From an uncultured Eudoraea sp. (GTDB lineage Bacteria > Bacteroidota > Bacteroidia > Flavobacteriales > Flavobacteriaceae), in assembly GCF_947258925.1 (NCBI RefSeq), contig NZ_CAMYKG010000025.1, positions 1 through 64,000 on the forward strand: DNA of 64,000 nt, read 5' to 3'. Of the stretch, positions 18,856-29,306 are shown piece after piece. The notes under the pieces are model-generated. The model saw only the letters and a program-made list of their open reading frames with translations, had not been told where the DNA came from and searched no databases. Made by a program: the position numbers and the translations under genes. Positions within the stretch are counted from its first letter, which is position 1; each line of letters begins with the position of its first letter.

Positions 18856-20859
18856 ATGGGAATTCTTGATTCAAAAACTCCATCAGGGCCTTTAGCTGAG
18901 AAATGGACGAAACATAAAAATGAAATAGATTTAGTAAATCCAGCAAATAAGCGAAATATAGATGTCATTGTTGTGGGCACTGGTCTGGCAGGAGGTTCTG
19001 CTGCCGCTTCCCTTGCCGAATTAGGTTACAATGTTAAAACATTTTGTTACCAGGATTCACCGAGGCGTGCTCACTCTATTGCGGCTCAAGGTGGAATCAA
19101 CGCATCAAAAAATTATCAAGGTGATGGTGACAGTGACTACCGTCTTTTTTATGATACCGTAAAGGGAGGGGATTATCGCTCTCGTGAGGCCAATGTATAT
19201 CGCCTGGCCGAGGTATCAGGAAATATCATAGATCAGTGTGTTTCACAAGGGGTCCCATTTGCCCGCGACTATGGTGGTCAATTAGATAACAGATCATTTG
19301 GTGGGGTTTTGGTTTCAAGGACCTTTTATGCCAAAGGACAAACCGGCCAGCAATTATTATTAGGTGCTTATGCTGCAATGAACAGGCAGATACATCGTGG
19401 AAAGATTAAATCGTATACAAGACATGAAATGTTAGATTTAGTGCTTGTTGATGGTAAAGCCAGAGGAATTATAGCCAGAAATCTAATCACCGGAGAAATT
19501 GAACGACATTCGGCACATGCTGTTGTAATTGCATCAGGGGGATATGGAAATTTATTTTTTCTATCTACTTATTGTATGGGGGCTAATGTAATGGCCGCAT
19601 GGCGAACTCACCGAAGAGGTGCTTTCTTTGCTAACCCTTGTTTTACACAAATTCATCCTACCTGTATCCCGGTTTCTGGCGAACATCAATCCAAGCTTAC
19701 CCTGATGTCCGAATCGCTTAGGAATGACGGGCGGATATGGGTGCCAAAAAAGTTAGAAGATGCCCAGGCTATCAGGGAAGGAAAATTAAAGCCCACACAA
19801 TTAAAAGAAGAGGACAGAGATTACTACTTAGAACGAAGATATCCCGCTTTTGGAAATCTGGTACCGCGCGATGTAGCTTCAAGGGCTGCTAAAGAACGTT
19901 GCGATGCAGGTTACGGAGTAAATAAAACAGGAGAGGCTGTATATCTGGATTTTGATGCAGCTATAATGCGCTATGGAAGCGAAAAGGCCCTTACATCCGG
20001 ATTGACAAATGCAGACGATGCACAAGTCAGGAAACTTGGAGAGGCTGTCGTTGAAGCGAAATATGGAAACTTATTCCAGATGTACGAAAAAATTGTGGAT
20101 GAAAATCCATATAAAACACCAATGATGATTTATCCTGCAGTGCATTATACCATGGGTGGTTTATGGGTTGATTACAATTTACAGACTACCATACCAGGCT
20201 GTTACGCAGCAGGGGAAGCTAATTTTAGCGACCATGGAGCAAACAGGCTTGGGGCTTCTGCTTTAATGCAAGGTTTAGCAGATGGTTACTTTGTTTTACC
20301 CTACACCATTGGTGACTTCTTGGCAGACGATATTAGAACCGGGCCTATCCCAACAGATTCTGAAGAATTTAATAAGGCTGAGAAAGATGTTATGGATAAG
20401 ATTAACAGACTTATGTCTGCTAATGGAACAAATTCTGTTGATTACTATCACAAAAAACTGGGTAAAATCATGTGGGATAAATGCGGTATGTCCAGGAATG
20501 CGGAAGGACTGAAGGAGGCCATAAATGAAATTTCTGCCTTGAGGAAGGATTTTTGGGAGAATGTAAAAGTTCCCGGAAATGCGAATGACAAAAATCAGGA
20601 ATTAGAAAAAGCAGGCCGCGTTGCTGATTTCTTAGAGATTGGAGAACTTTTTGCTATGGATGCGCTGGAGCGCAATGAGTCTTGCGGAGGTCACTTTAGA
20701 GAGGAGTATCAAACCCCTGAAGGTGAAGCTTTACGTGACGACAAAAATTTCAAATTTGTGTCGGCCTGGGAATATAAAGGGGAACCTAAAGATGCCAAAT
20801 TGCACAAAGAAGAATTGGTATATGAAAATATTGAATTAAAGACGCGTTCCTATAAATAA
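18856..20859 (+). CDS. sdhA: Succinate dehydrogenase flavoprotein subunit
   Basis: A 667-residue flavoprotein that oxidises succinate to fumarate at a covalently bound FAD. The dinucleotide motif [19 protein letters not shown] is near residues 36-54, the FAD-linking His lies in [17 protein letters not shown], and active-site residues in the IHPTCIP and [10 protein letters not shown] blocks. The greater length than the roughly 590 residues of E. coli SdhA is usual for the Bacteroidota/Bacillus-type (b558) enzyme. It lies between sdhC and sdhB. Confidence 0.97.
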   Translation: MGILDSKTPSGPLAEKWTKHKNEIDLVNPANKRNIDVIVVGTGLAGGSAAASLAELGYNVKTFCYQDSPRRAHSIAAQGGINASKNYQGDGDSDYRLFYDTVKGGDYRSREANVYRLAEVSGNIIDQCVSQGVPFARDYGGQLDNRSFGGVLVSRTFYAKGQTGQQLLLGAYAAMNRQIHRGKIKSYTRHEMLDLVLVDGKARGIIARNLITGEIERHSAHAVVIASGGYGNLFFLSTYCMGANVMAAWRTHRRGAFFANPCFTQIHPTCIPVSGEHQSKLTLMSESLRNDGRIWVPKKLEDAQAIREGKLKPTQLKEEDRDYYLERRYPAFGNLVPRDVASRAAKERCDAGYGVNKTGEAVYLDFDAAIMRYGSEKALTSGLTNADDAQVRKLGEAVVEAKYGNLFQMYEKIVDENPYKTPMMIYPAVHYTMGGLWVDYNLQTTIPGCYAAGEANFSDHGANRLGASALMQGLADGYFVLPYTIGDFLADDIRTGPIPTDSEEFNKAEKDVMDKINRLMSANGTNSVDYYHKKLGKIMWDKCGMSRNAEGLKEAINEISALRKDFWENVKVPGNANDKNQELEKAGRVADFLEIGELFAMDALERNESCGGHFREEYQTPEGEALRDDKNFKFVSAWEYKGEPKDAKLHKEELVYENIELKTRSYK

Positions 20860-20865
20860 TAAGCT

Positions 20866-21612
20866 ATGAAGATTTATCTTAAAATATGGCGTCAAAAAGA
20901 TGCTTCCTCAAAAGGAAAAATAGTAGACTATACCATGAATGGTGTTGAAGGGGATATGTCCTTCCTGGAAATGCTGGATATATTAAACGAGGATTTAATT
21001 TCAAAAGGAGAGGTGCCTATTGAATTTGATCATGATTGTCGCGAAGGTATTTGCGGGACATGCTCGCTTCAAATAAATGGAAGGCCCCATGGCCCCGATA
21101 GACTTATTACAGCCTGTCAGCTTCATATGCGAAGTTTTAAAGATGGGGATACTATAGTAATAGAACCTTTTAGAGCCAAAGCTTTTCCCGTGATCAAAGA
21201 TTTGATTGTAGATAGAAATGCATTTGAACGTATTCAGCAAGCCGGGGGTTTTATTTCTGTAAATACATCAGGTAATACCGTTGATGCCAATAATATCCCC
21301 ATAAGGAAAGAAAATGCGGATAAAGCTTTTAATGCAGCAGCTTGCATTGGTTGTGGAGCCTGCGTGGCGGCTTGTAAAAATGCCAGTGCTATGTTATTTA
21401 CATCAGCTAAAGTATCACAGTTTGCCCTGCTTCCTCAAGGTAGAGTAGAAGCCACGGAACGCGTACAAAATATGGTTCGGCAAATGGATCTGGAAGGCTT
21501 TGGCAACTGCACGAATACCGGTGCATGTGAGATAGAATGCCCAAAAGGTATATCTCTTGAAAATATTGCCAGAATGAACAGAGAGTATTTAAGCGCATCA
21601 ATAAAAGGTTAA
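20866..21612 (+). CDS. sdhB: Succinate dehydrogenase iron-sulfur subunit
   Basis: A 248-residue subunit that relays electrons from SdhA to SdhC. The [2Fe-2S] ligands are in CREGICGTC (about 58-66), and two further cysteine clusters, [11 protein letters not shown] and [14 protein letters not shown], hold the [4Fe-4S] and [3Fe-4S] centres. It closes the sdh operon; a strong terminator begins 22 bases after its stop codon. Confidence 0.97.
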   Translation: MKIYLKIWRQKDASSKGKIVDYTMNGVEGDMSFLEMLDILNEDLISKGEVPIEFDHDCREGICGTCSLQINGRPHGPDRLITACQLHMRSFKDGDTIVIEPFRAKAFPVIKDLIVDRNAFERIQQAGGFISVNTSGNTVDANNIPIRKENADKAFNAAACIGCGACVAACKNASAMLFTSAKVSQFALLPQGRVEATERVQNMVRQMDLEGFGNCTNTGACEIECPKGISLENIARMNREYLSASIKG

Positions 21613-21634
21613 GAGAAGAGCATATATTACTTGC

Positions 21635-21664
21635 AACCCCGGATAAAACCTATCCGGGGTTTTT
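21635..21664 (+). terminator. Rho-independent terminator of the sdh operon
   Basis: AACCCCGGATA (21635-21645), loop AAACC, TATCCGGGGTT (21651-21661), then a T-rich run. Perfect 11-bp GC-rich stem, directly after sdhB. Confidence 0.93.
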
Positions 21665-21716
21665 ATTTGGAATATCCCTGTATCTTTATATATGTTTATA
21701 CCTAAATAGTATCGCT

Positions 21717-22874
21717 ATGAATTCTTCTGCACACCATCTTACTTCAAAATTACCTCAACTGCCAGAATCAATCTTTAGTACGATGAGTAACCTTGCTAAG
21801 GAACATAATGCAATTAACATTTCACAGGGTTTTCCAAATTTTGAACCCGACCCCACTCTCATCCAATTGGTAACAAAATCAATGAAGGACGGGTATAATC
21901 AATATGCTCCTTTAGGAGGTATCTATCCGCTTAGGGAAGTTATTGCTCAAAAGATTGAACTCCTATACGGCGCTAAGTACCACCCACAATCTGAAATCAC
22001 CATAACTGTAGGTGCAACACAAGCCATTTTTACAGCCATCTCGGCATTTGTCTGGCCAAATGATGAAGTTATCGTGCTTAAACCTGCGTATGATTGCTAT
22101 GAACCAGCTATTATCGCCAATGGTGGTATACCTGTACTAATTCAATTAAGTGGTAAGGACTATCAGGTAGACTGGGATGATTTCAAAGCACATCTTAATG
22201 AAAAGACCAGGATGGTTATTATTAATACCCCGCATAATCCTAGTGGAAGGGTCTTTTCAAAATCAGATATGTTGGCACTTCAAAATTGTCTCAAAGACAC
22301 AAATATCATTTTGCTAAGTGATGAAGTATATGAGCATATCGTATTTGATTCCAACACACATGAAAGTGCTTCTAAATACCCCGACCTTGCTTCCCGGAGT
22401 TTTGTTTGTGCCTCATTTGGTAAAACTTTTCATGCCACGGGTTGGAAAATGGGATATTGCGCTGCACCTGCAGAATTAATGCAGGAATTTCAGAAAATTC
22501 ATGAGTTCAACGTTTTTTGTGTAAATCATCCGTTCCAAAGGGCTCTTGCTGAATATCTCAAAGAACCAGCTCACTATTTAAATCTTAGTCCTTTCTATCA
22601 GGAAAAACGAGACTTGTTTTTAAATGCAATTCAAGGCTCCAGGTTCAGATTTACACCTACACAGGGAACCTATTTTCAACTCCTGGATTATTCCGAAATT
22701 ACAGACGAAAATGATCTCGATTTCGCTTTAAGATTGGTTAAAGATTCCGGTATTGCCTGTATTCCAATTTCTGTTTTTAACAAGGACCTGGCAGATAATA
22801 AACAGATTCGCGTATGTTTTGCAAAAACCTCGGAAACCCTTCTCAAGGCCGCCGAAATTATTATAAGCATTTAG
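21717..22874 (+). CDS. Methionine aminotransferase (PLP, class I)
   Basis: A 385-residue fold-type I aminotransferase of the YbdL/methionine aminotransferase subgroup, which transaminates methionine and aromatic amino acids, often in methionine salvage. The PLP lysine is Lys236 in SFGKTFHATGWKMGY. Other landmarks are the ISQGFPNFEP motif (35-44), the NTPHNPSGRVF motif (170-180) and the C-terminal RVCFAK arginine that binds substrate carboxylate. Kynurenine aminotransferase is a close alternative. A TTG-N21-TATGTTTA element at 21667-21698 could be its promoter. Confidence 0.88.
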   Translation: MNSSAHHLTSKLPQLPESIFSTMSNLAKEHNAINISQGFPNFEPDPTLIQLVTKSMKDGYNQYAPLGGIYPLREVIAQKIELLYGAKYHPQSEITITVGATQAIFTAISAFVWPNDEVIVLKPAYDCYEPAIIANGGIPVLIQLSGKDYQVDWDDFKAHLNEKTRMVIINTPHNPSGRVFSKSDMLALQNCLKDTNIILLSDEVYEHIVFDSNTHESASKYPDLASRSFVCASFGKTFHATGWKMGYCAAPAELMQEFQKIHEFNVFCVNHPFQRALAEYLKEPAHYLNLSPFYQEKRDLFLNAIQGSRFRFTPTQGTYFQLLDYSEITDENDLDFALRLVKDSGIACIPISVFNKDLADNKQIRVCFAKTSETLLKAAEIIISI

Positions 22875-22920
22875 CAAAGAGGCATTAGGTGTAAACCAGT
22901 TCTTTTAAGTATAGAAATTA

Positions 22921-24084
22921 CTATTTGTTTGCCACAGCATCCTGAATTAGGCGCATCAGATCTCCAATCCTAGAAGGTTCCAGCCATCTTGTGATTACAA
23001 CCAGATCATTGGCCTTATCAATGACAATAAAATTCCCTCCAAAACCAGCAGCATAATAAATATCCTCGGAGAGTCCTTCCCAATGACGATCCCCCTTTTT
23101 ATTAAGCCACCACATATAACCATAATTTATATTGGGAACAGAAGGCGTAAGTGCCTCTTCAATCCAAGCTTCACTTAGTAGTTGTTCCTTACCCCATTTG
23201 CCATTATTTAAAAATAACAAGCCAAAACGCGCCATGTCCTCAGCACTAATAAATATTCCTGCTCCGGAATGACCCCCCCCTGTTACAGAATTCATTTTAA
23301 TTCCATCAATTACAGTCCACGCATTGTCGTAACCATACCATCGCCAAGTGGTTGAAGCTCCTATTTTATCCATTATTCGCTCTTTAATTACCACAGGCAA
23401 AGGTTTTCTCCAAACATGAGTTAAAGCGTATGCAAGTACATTTACACGTACATCATTATATTCCATTACGGTTCCCGGTTCACGGAGTTCCCTGAATTTC
23501 CATTCATCTAAATTTCCTTCTTTTGGAGGCCGGTCTGCCCAATCTTTTCCTCCCCATAATTCACCGGACCAATCTGAATTCTGTTGGAGTAGATGTTTCC
23601 AGGTAATTTTACTATTGTGTTCTCCGGCAAATGTGCCATCCCAGATATAGGTGGCTACCTCGTCGTCCGTGCTTCTTATAAGAGTATTATCTTTTGCAAG
23701 TCCCGCTACAGTAGATAAGAAGCTTTTGGTTACACTAAAGGTCATATCAACACGTTGAATATCACCCCATTTTTGAACTATATAGCCGTCCTTTATAATT
23801 ATCCCCGCAGGACCTCCTCGTTTCTTAGTAGGTCCTAAAATTTTATGAAAAGGTTCCCTTTCAAATCCCTTCAAAATAGCAATCCTTAAATCTCTTGAAC
23901 CAGAATACTCATGGTTTTTTGCAAAATCAACGGCCTCCAGAAGCTTCCCTTCATTGAAACCCATAGCCTTTGGGGGTTTTTCCTGCCAAACGGCATTCCG
24001 CTCGGGGAAATAGTAGTCTTGCTGGGCAGTAATTGTACTTATGGAAACTAATGAAAGGACAAGGAGAATTCTTTTTAGATACAT
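22921..24084 (-). CDS. Secreted serine hydrolase, beta-lactamase class C fold
   Basis: A 387-residue protein with a signal peptide (residues 1-20, ending TAQQ) and the fold of class C beta-lactamases and esterases. The catalytic SxxK is Ser117-Val-Thr-Lys120 (TFSVTKSFLS), and the second motif Y-x-N appears in MEYNDVRVN. The GGGHSGAGIFISAEDMARFG block is typical of this family. Members act as esterases, D-aminopeptidases or lactamases; the substrate cannot be inferred. It starts 11 bases after the GNAT gene ends, so the two form a likely operon. Confidence 0.85.
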   Translation of the reverse strand: MYLKRILLVLSLVSISTITAQQDYYFPERNAVWQEKPPKAMGFNEGKLLEAVDFAKNHEYSGSRDLRIAILKGFEREPFHKILGPTKKRGGPAGIIIKDGYIVQKWGDIQRVDMTFSVTKSFLSTVAGLAKDNTLIRSTDDEVATYIWDGTFAGEHNSKITWKHLLQQNSDWSGELWGGKDWADRPPKEGNLDEWKFRELREPGTVMEYNDVRVNVLAYALTHVWRKPLPVVIKERIMDKIGASTTWRWYGYDNAWTVIDGIKMNSVTGGGHSGAGIFISAEDMARFGLLFLNNGKWGKEQLLSEAWIEEALTPSVPNINYGYMWWLNKKGDRHWEGLSEDIYYAAGFGGNFIVIDKANDLVVITRWLEPSRIGDLMRLIQDAVANK

Positions 24085-24095
24085 GGATGATTCAA

Positions 24096-24626
24096 TTATT
24101 TTACCAAGTTAACCAAATCAAACTTCATTAGCCAATCCATTTGTTTATCACTACCAATATAATAAGGGTGTCTTCCAAACTTCATAAAGCCGCTCTTTTC
24201 ATAGAATCTAATGGCATTGTGGTTCTTCTCCCACACACCCAGCCATAAATAGCTTTTATTTTGATCGACAGCGATACGTTTAATTTGATTTAGCATCCAT
24301 TCACCAATTTTTTTACCCTGATAGGCTCTTTTTACATAAATTCTTTCCAATTCTATAGCATGCTTATCTTTTGTTTCCGTTTGTGCTACATCTTCATTTA
24401 ACTTAAAATAGCCTAAAATTTCATTTTCCTGAGTTACAAAATAAAAAGTCATATGCATATCCTCTAATTCCCTTTTTAACTGTTTCTTCGAAAACGCTTT
24501 TTGCATATAGGATTTAAAATCCTCAGGATTATTTACAGCTTCAAAAGCCTCAATAAAGGTCTCTCTGGAAAGGGCAATTAACTGATCCAAATCAGAAATA
24601 GAACATTTAAAAAATTTAAGTTCCAT
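24096..24626 (-). CDS. GNAT family N-acetyltransferase
   Basis: A 176-residue acetyl-CoA-dependent acyltransferase. The acetyl-CoA loop is in RIYVKRAYQGKKIGEWML (about 113-130), followed by YLWLGVWEKNHNAIRFYEKSGFMKFG, a strong GNAT motif B. It resembles the spermidine acetyltransferase PaiA-like group, but the substrate is uncertain. It lies downstream of a terminator at 24655-24683 and upstream of the serine hydrolase on the same strand. Confidence 0.88.
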   Translation of the reverse strand: MELKFFKCSISDLDQLIALSRETFIEAFEAVNNPEDFKSYMQKAFSKKQLKRELEDMHMTFYFVTQENEILGYFKLNEDVAQTETKDKHAIELERIYVKRAYQGKKIGEWMLNQIKRIAVDQNKSYLWLGVWEKNHNAIRFYEKSGFMKFGRHPYYIGSDKQMDWLMKFDLVNLVK

Positions 24627-24654
24627 ACCAATAACATTTCCCCTAAAATAAAAA

Positions 24655-24683
24655 AAGGAGTAAAACGTAATGCTTTACTCCTT
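24655..24683 (-). terminator. Terminator after the 35-residue microprotein gene
   Basis: AAGGAGTAAA (24655-24664) pairs with TTTACTCCTT (24674-24683) around a 9-base loop. On the minus strand the stem is followed by a run of seven T. It lies 22 bases past the small gene's stop and separates it from the GNAT gene. Confidence 0.8.
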
Positions 24684-24705
24684 AAAATATTTTTTTGTTT
24701 CCCTT

Positions 24706-24813
24706 TTAAAACATAAACAGTTTTCTGGTCAACATTACTATACCGCTAAAAAAATCATTTCGGTAAACTTGGATTTCCTCTTCAATAGGTCTGTGGTTAA
24801 ATTGTGCGTCCAT
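24706..24813 (-). CDS. Probable 35-residue microprotein
   Basis: A short minus-strand frame of 35 codons opening MDAQFNHRPIEEEIQVYRN and ending MLTRKLFMF. It is supported by position: it fills a 345-base gap between scoB and the GNAT gene, and a good terminator begins 22 bases after its stop, as for a self-contained gene. A TATCTTTA -7-like element lies at 24867-24860 upstream, without a clear -33. The composition is mixed (acidic, aromatic, basic tail), with a weakly hydrophobic FFSGIVML stretch. I do not recognise it. The remaining 24814-24971 holds nothing else I can support. Confidence 0.45.
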   Translation of the reverse strand: MDAQFNHRPIEEEIQVYRNDFFSGIVMLTRKLFMF

Positions 24814-24971
24814 AGCTTTTGGAATTTAATATAAGATTTGGGGTTTAATTAATATGGTATAAAGATATATTATGTGATTTAAGTATCTAAAAATATGTTG
24901 TGAAGTATCCGCAAATTGTTGTGAAAAAAGTAACACCTTTTTATTTATCGATGAAGTGCCTGTTTTGATCG

Positions 24972-25625
24972 TTAAACGGTCATTTCAGGAATGTCTCCTT
25001 TAATGATTAGTGTTCCTTCCGTTGCGTTTTTAATCTCCTCAACACTCACCCCCGGTGCCCTCTCCAGTAAACTAAATCCATCAGGGGTAACTTCCAGAAC
25101 ACCCAGGTTTGTTACTATTTTTTTTACACAACCGACACCTGTGAGTGGGAGGGAACACTTTTTGAGGAGCTTGGATTTTCCGGCTTTGTTGGTGTGCATC
25201 ATTGCCACAATGATGTTCTCTGCCGATGCCACAAGATCCATGGCTCCACCCATTCCTTTCACCATTTTACCCGGGATTTTCCAATTGGCAATATCTCCAT
25301 TTTCAGCAACTTCCATAGCGCCGAGAATTGTAAGATCAACATGTTTGCCGCGGATCATTCCAAAACTAGTGGCAGAATCAAAAAATGAAGCTCCGGGTAA
25401 GGTAGTAATGGTTTGTTTCCCTGCATTAATTATATCAGCATCTTCTTCACCTTCATAAGGAAAAGGACCCATTCCCAAAACACCATTTTCACTTTGAAAT
25501 TCGACACTAATATCATCTCTGACATAATTAGCAACTAAAGTTGGAATACCAATTCCAAGGTTTACATAGTATCCATCCTTCACTTCTCTTGCAATTCTTT
25601 TTGCTATACCAATTTTATCCAGCAT
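24972..25625 (-). CDS. scoB: 3-oxoacid (succinyl-CoA) CoA-transferase subunit B
   Basis: A 217-residue beta subunit of a class I CoA-transferase that moves CoA from succinyl-CoA to acetoacetate or a related 3-oxoacid. The catalytic glutamate is in the motif SENGVLGMGP (about residues 45-54), and GIPTLVANYV and GAMEVAENGDIANWKIPGK match the family. scoA ends 21 bases upstream on the same strand. It may serve ketone-body, leucine or polyester breakdown. Confidence 0.93.
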   Translation of the reverse strand: MLDKIGIAKRIAREVKDGYYVNLGIGIPTLVANYVRDDISVEFQSENGVLGMGPFPYEGEEDADIINAGKQTITTLPGASFFDSATSFGMIRGKHVDLTILGAMEVAENGDIANWKIPGKMVKGMGGAMDLVASAENIIVAMMHTNKAGKSKLLKKCSLPLTGVGCVKKIVTNLGVLEVTPDGFSLLERAPGVSVEEIKNATEGTLIIKGDIPEMTV

Positions 25626-25646
25626 AATATAGGCCTTACATCGTAT

Positions 25647-26348
25647 TTAATTACGTGATCTTACCGTAAGTTGTTCTATTCTTTTTTCGTACTGCTCTCC
25701 CTTAAATATTCTTTGAACAAAAATTCCGGGAATATGAATCTCATTGGGATCAAGACTACCGGCCGGCACTAATTCTTCTACCTCAGCAACAGTAATATTT
25801 GCCGCTCCACACATGCAAGGATTGAAATTACGCGCGGTTCCTTTAAATAATAAATTGCCTGCTTCATCCCCTTTCCAGGCTTTAACAAAAGAGAAATCGG
25901 CTTCATACGCTTTCTCAAGGACGTACATTTTGCCATTAAAGTCCCTCGTTTCCTTGCCTTCAGCAACTTCAGTTCCGTAACCGGCGGGTGTATAAAACGC
26001 AGGGAATCCTGCCTGCGCTGCCCTACACTTTTCTGCAAGGGTTCCTTGTGGGGTAAGTTCAACATCTAATTCTCCACTTAACATCTGTCGTTCAAATTCA
26101 TCATTTTCACCAACATAGGAGGAGATCATTTTTTTAATCTGATGATTCTGCAATAATAACCCCAGGCCAAAATCATCAACGCCCGCATTATTGCTTATAC
26201 AGGTAATATTTTTTATTCTCAATCGAACAAGCTCAGAAATGGCATTCTCCGGTATCCCACAAAGTCCAAAACCGCCCAGCATAAAGGTCATTCCGTCTTT
26301 GACACCACTTAGAGCCTCCTCTACATTGGGTACTGTTTTTCGTATCAT
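25647..26348 (-). CDS. scoA: 3-oxoacid (succinyl-CoA) CoA-transferase subunit A
   Basis: A 233-residue alpha subunit, partner of ScoB. The glycine-rich GDP motif region appears as [15 protein letters not shown] (residues about 22-36), with the [16 protein letters not shown] stretch following. [20 protein letters not shown] segment and the C-terminal [16 protein letters not shown] are typical. It heads the scoAB pair; no good promoter element was found in the 126-base gap behind it. Confidence 0.93.
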   Translation of the reverse strand: MIRKTVPNVEEALSGVKDGMTFMLGGFGLCGIPENAISELVRLRIKNITCISNNAGVDDFGLGLLLQNHQIKKMISSYVGENDEFERQMLSGELDVELTPQGTLAEKCRAAQAGFPAFYTPAGYGTEVAEGKETRDFNGKMYVLEKAYEADFSFVKAWKGDEAGNLLFKGTARNFNPCMCGAANITVAEVEELVPAGSLDPNEIHIPGIFVQRIFKGEQYEKRIEQLTVRSRN

Positions 26349-26410
26349 ATGTACTTGACAAAGTAATTAAATGTGTAATTTCCCAGCAGTACTAAAGTAC
26401 ATTTTTAAAT

Positions 26411-26437
26411 AAAAAATCCCGCAAAAAAAGCGGGATT
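26411..26437 (-). terminator. Terminator of the ricT-gldH-PBP1A operon
   Basis: AATCCCGC (26415-26422) pairs with GCGGGATT (26430-26437) around an all-A loop. Read on the minus strand it ends in a T run. It lies 38 bases past the PBP1A stop codon. Confidence 0.88.
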
Positions 26438-26474
26438 AGTTTAATTTGATAATTATTTAAATCCGAATGATCTT

Positions 26475-28820
26475 CTAAAAATCAAGATCATCAAGGTCAT
26501 CCTTAAGATTATCTATTTTTTTCGGGCCTTCTTCATCTACTTTTGAACAATCAACATTTATGGTAAGTTCCTCAGGCTTTGGAAATTCTTCCATGGAGAT
26601 TCCTAATTCTTCATTGGCATAATTGCTCTTCATATACAACCCCCAGATAGGCAGGGCCATGGACGCTCCCTGACCATATGTAATGGATTTAAAATGTGTT
26701 GCCCTTTCTTCACCTCCAACCCATACACCGGTTACCAGATTGGGTACCATCCCCATAAACCAGCCATCACTTTGGTTCTGTGTGGTCCCTGTTTTACCTG
26801 CAATAGGATTTGTAAATTCATAAGGATAACCAGTGATAATTTCTTTATATACCGTTTGGTCTTTATTGAAGGAATGTCTTAATCTGGTTCCTGAGCCCCC
26901 TTCTGTGACTCCTTCCATTAAATTAACCATTGCATAAGCTACCTCTTTGCTTAGTACATCTTTGGTTTCAGGAACATACTCATAAAGTACTGCGCCATTT
27001 TTATCCTCTATTCTTGTAACCAAAACTGGTTTTACATACACGCCCTGATTCACAAAAGCACCATAAGCCCCAACCATTTCGTATACATTAAAATCCGGTG
27101 TTCCCAACGCTATTGATGGAACTTCAAGAATTTCTCCCGTTAAACCAAGGTCTTTTACAATGGACACGACAGGTTTAGGTCCAACCCTGTCTATTAATTG
27201 GGCAGTTACCGAATTAACAGAATTGGCAAGTGCGCGTTTTAAAGTATACATCTTTCCTGAAAATTTACCATCGGCATTTTTGGGACACCATGGTTCAGGA
27301 TTACCATGCTTATTAGCTTCTATACAATATTGACTATCCGGCAGGGAGTCACAGGGGGATAATCTCAGTTGATCAATGGCCGCAGCATAGACGAATGGCT
27401 TAAAAGTTGAGCCGGCCTGTCTAGCACCCTGAATTACATTGTCATATTGAAAATGCTTATAGTTAAGTCCACCTACCCAAGACTTTACATGACCTGTTTG
27501 CGGTTCCATCGACATCATTGCAGCTCTTAGGAATGTTTTATAATACCTTATCGAATCTAAGGGGGTCATTACGGTATCCTTTTCCTGGGTCTCACTATCC
27601 CAATCAAATACGGTCATTTCCGTTTTTTTGGTAAAAGACTCCCTGATTTCCTTTTCAGATACCCCATTTGACTTCATTATCCTCCAACGTTCGGAAGTTC
27701 TAATTGCGCGTTCCATAATTCGGTCGGTCTCTTCTGTAGTAAGATCCAGAAAAGGTGTTGTTTTATTTCTTTCAGGTGTATTTTGATGAAAAAACTCTTT
27801 CTGGAGTCTTTTCATATGCTGCTTCACGGCGTCCTCCGCATTTTTTTGCATCCGGTAATCCACTGTGGTATATACCTTAAGACCATCTAAATAAATATTC
27901 CAACGATCTCTTTCGCCTTCGACGGCTGGTTTGGGGTTCTTTTCAATCCATTCATTAAGAAACCCTTGTAAGTACATTCTAAAATAGGTAGCCAAACCAT
28001 CTCTATGTGATTCAGGCGTAAAGTTGATATCCATTTTTAAGGCCTGCAGGGAATCTTTTTGTTCTTCAGTAAGGTAGTCGTACTTGGCCATTTGGCCTAA
28101 AACCGTATTGCGCCTATTTAAGACCAATTCGCTTCTGCGAATAGGATTATAGAGCGAAGAATTTTTTAACATGCCAACCAGTACGGCCGATTCTTCGGTC
28201 TTTAAATCCGCCGGTTCTTTCCCAAAATATATTCTTGCTGCGGAACGTATTCCATCGGCATTATTAATGAAATCATAGGTGTTCAAATACATGGCAATAA
28301 TTTCTTCTTTGGTATATTGCCTCTCCAGCCGTATGGCTATTACCCATTCTTTTACTTTTTGAATAATTCTTCCCGGGACTCCACCAGATATCCTTTTAGT
28401 AAATAATAATTTGGATAATTGTTGTGAAATAGTACTTGCTCCGCCTCGCGTTCCAAGAAATACCATTGCTCTAAGTGTACCTCTTGCATCTATCCCGGAA
28501 TGTTCGTAATATCTGGCGTCTTCCGTAGCGACCAGGGCATTTACTAAGTTCTGAGGCAAATCATTATAAGACACCGGGGTTCTATTGTCATCTAAATAAA
28601 ACTTTCCAAGGGTTTGACCATCTGAAGAAATGATCTCAGTAGCTAAATTTGTCTGTGGATTTTCGAGCCGTTCAAATGTGGGCATTTCGCCAAAGACTCC
28701 CCAGGAAGCCATTAGAAAAATCAAAAATGCCAAAAACAGACCTGAGGCAAATAGTATCCAAAACCATTTTATAAACTTAAAAAAACTATTGGGATTCTTC
28801 TTTTTAGGGGTTTTTGCCAT
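26475..28820 (-). CDS. mrcA: Penicillin-binding protein 1A, bifunctional
   Basis: A 781-residue class A penicillin-binding protein that polymerises and cross-links peptidoglycan. A cytosolic Lys-rich tail and one transmembrane helix (about 18-43) are followed by a GT51 glycosyltransferase domain (ATEDARYYEHSGIDARGTLRA near 92-112; GGASTISQQLSKLLF) and a transpeptidase domain with SxxK as GSTFKPF, SVN as NSVNSVT and KTG as AGKTGTT. An acidic tail, DNLKDDLDDLDF, ends it. It starts 3 bases after gldH, so the pair is translationally linked. The symbol follows E. coli usage. Confidence 0.95.
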   Translation of the reverse strand: MAKTPKKKNPNSFFKFIKWFWILFASGLFLAFLIFLMASWGVFGEMPTFERLENPQTNLATEIISSDGQTLGKFYLDDNRTPVSYNDLPQNLVNALVATEDARYYEHSGIDARGTLRAMVFLGTRGGASTISQQLSKLLFTKRISGGVPGRIIQKVKEWVIAIRLERQYTKEEIIAMYLNTYDFINNADGIRSAARIYFGKEPADLKTEESAVLVGMLKNSSLYNPIRRSELVLNRRNTVLGQMAKYDYLTEEQKDSLQALKMDINFTPESHRDGLATYFRMYLQGFLNEWIEKNPKPAVEGERDRWNIYLDGLKVYTTVDYRMQKNAEDAVKQHMKRLQKEFFHQNTPERNKTTPFLDLTTEETDRIMERAIRTSERWRIMKSNGVSEKEIRESFTKKTEMTVFDWDSETQEKDTVMTPLDSIRYYKTFLRAAMMSMEPQTGHVKSWVGGLNYKHFQYDNVIQGARQAGSTFKPFVYAAAIDQLRLSPCDSLPDSQYCIEANKHGNPEPWCPKNADGKFSGKMYTLKRALANSVNSVTAQLIDRVGPKPVVSIVKDLGLTGEILEVPSIALGTPDFNVYEMVGAYGAFVNQGVYVKPVLVTRIEDKNGAVLYEYVPETKDVLSKEVAYAMVNLMEGVTEGGSGTRLRHSFNKDQTVYKEIITGYPYEFTNPIAGKTGTTQNQSDGWFMGMVPNLVTGVWVGGEERATHFKSITYGQGASMALPIWGLYMKSNYANEELGISMEEFPKPEELTINVDCSKVDEEGPKKIDNLKDDLDDLDF

Positions 28821-28823
28821 AAT

Positions 28824-29306
28824 TTAATTATGCTTTTCAATTAAGAAACCGACATCCGTAATGCCATTTAGTTCCACAACTCCCTCTGTATTACCATTTT
28901 TACGCATTGCATGGGAAATTTGTAATGTATATACGCCCATAACGGGAAAAATGATGTTTTCCTTATACCAAAGTTTATTTTCTTTTATGCTCCCATATCC
29001 TTTGCCGAGCCATTTACCATCTGGCATGGCCATTTCATACTCCAAAGTGTCTCTTTGGATGTCGCCATTTGGATATTTGAGATCTGTAATTAAAAAAAGA
29101 TTACTGTAAGGAAACGATTCATCATTTCTTACAGAAATAAACATATCATTTGCCTGAATAGTGTCATTTTGAGTGAAGCTAAACACCTTGGTGTCATCTA
29201 TTGCCCAAATTCCTCCCGGATTCGCCTGAAATTCTGAATGCACCAGGTTATTATCACATGCCAATATCAATAGAACACTAATTAAAAAGAAAATCCTTTT
29301 AGGCAT
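28824..29306 (-). CDS. gldH: Gliding motility lipoprotein GldH
   Basis: A 160-residue lipoprotein (LLILAC, Cys17) of the GldH family, needed for gliding in Flavobacterium and linked to type IX secretion. I placed the start at MPKRIFFLIS: this gives a clean lipoprotein signal and an 8-base overlap with the end of ricT. The longer frame would add 25 unrelated charged residues in front of the signal. Its place between ricT and PBP1A is conserved in flavobacteria as I recall. Confidence 0.9.
   Translation of the reverse strand: MPKRIFFLISVLLILACDNNLVHSEFQANPGGIWAIDDTKVFSFTQNDTIQANDMFISVRNDESFPYSNLFLITDLKYPNGDIQRDTLEYEMAMPDGKWLGKGYGSIKENKLWYKENIIFPVMGVYTLQISHAMRKNGNTEGVVELNGITDVGFLIEKHN

Noticed and set aside
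24991-25458. 155-residue frame antisense to scoB
   Set aside because: It is the mirror of a well-supported conserved gene; its residues follow from scoB codons.
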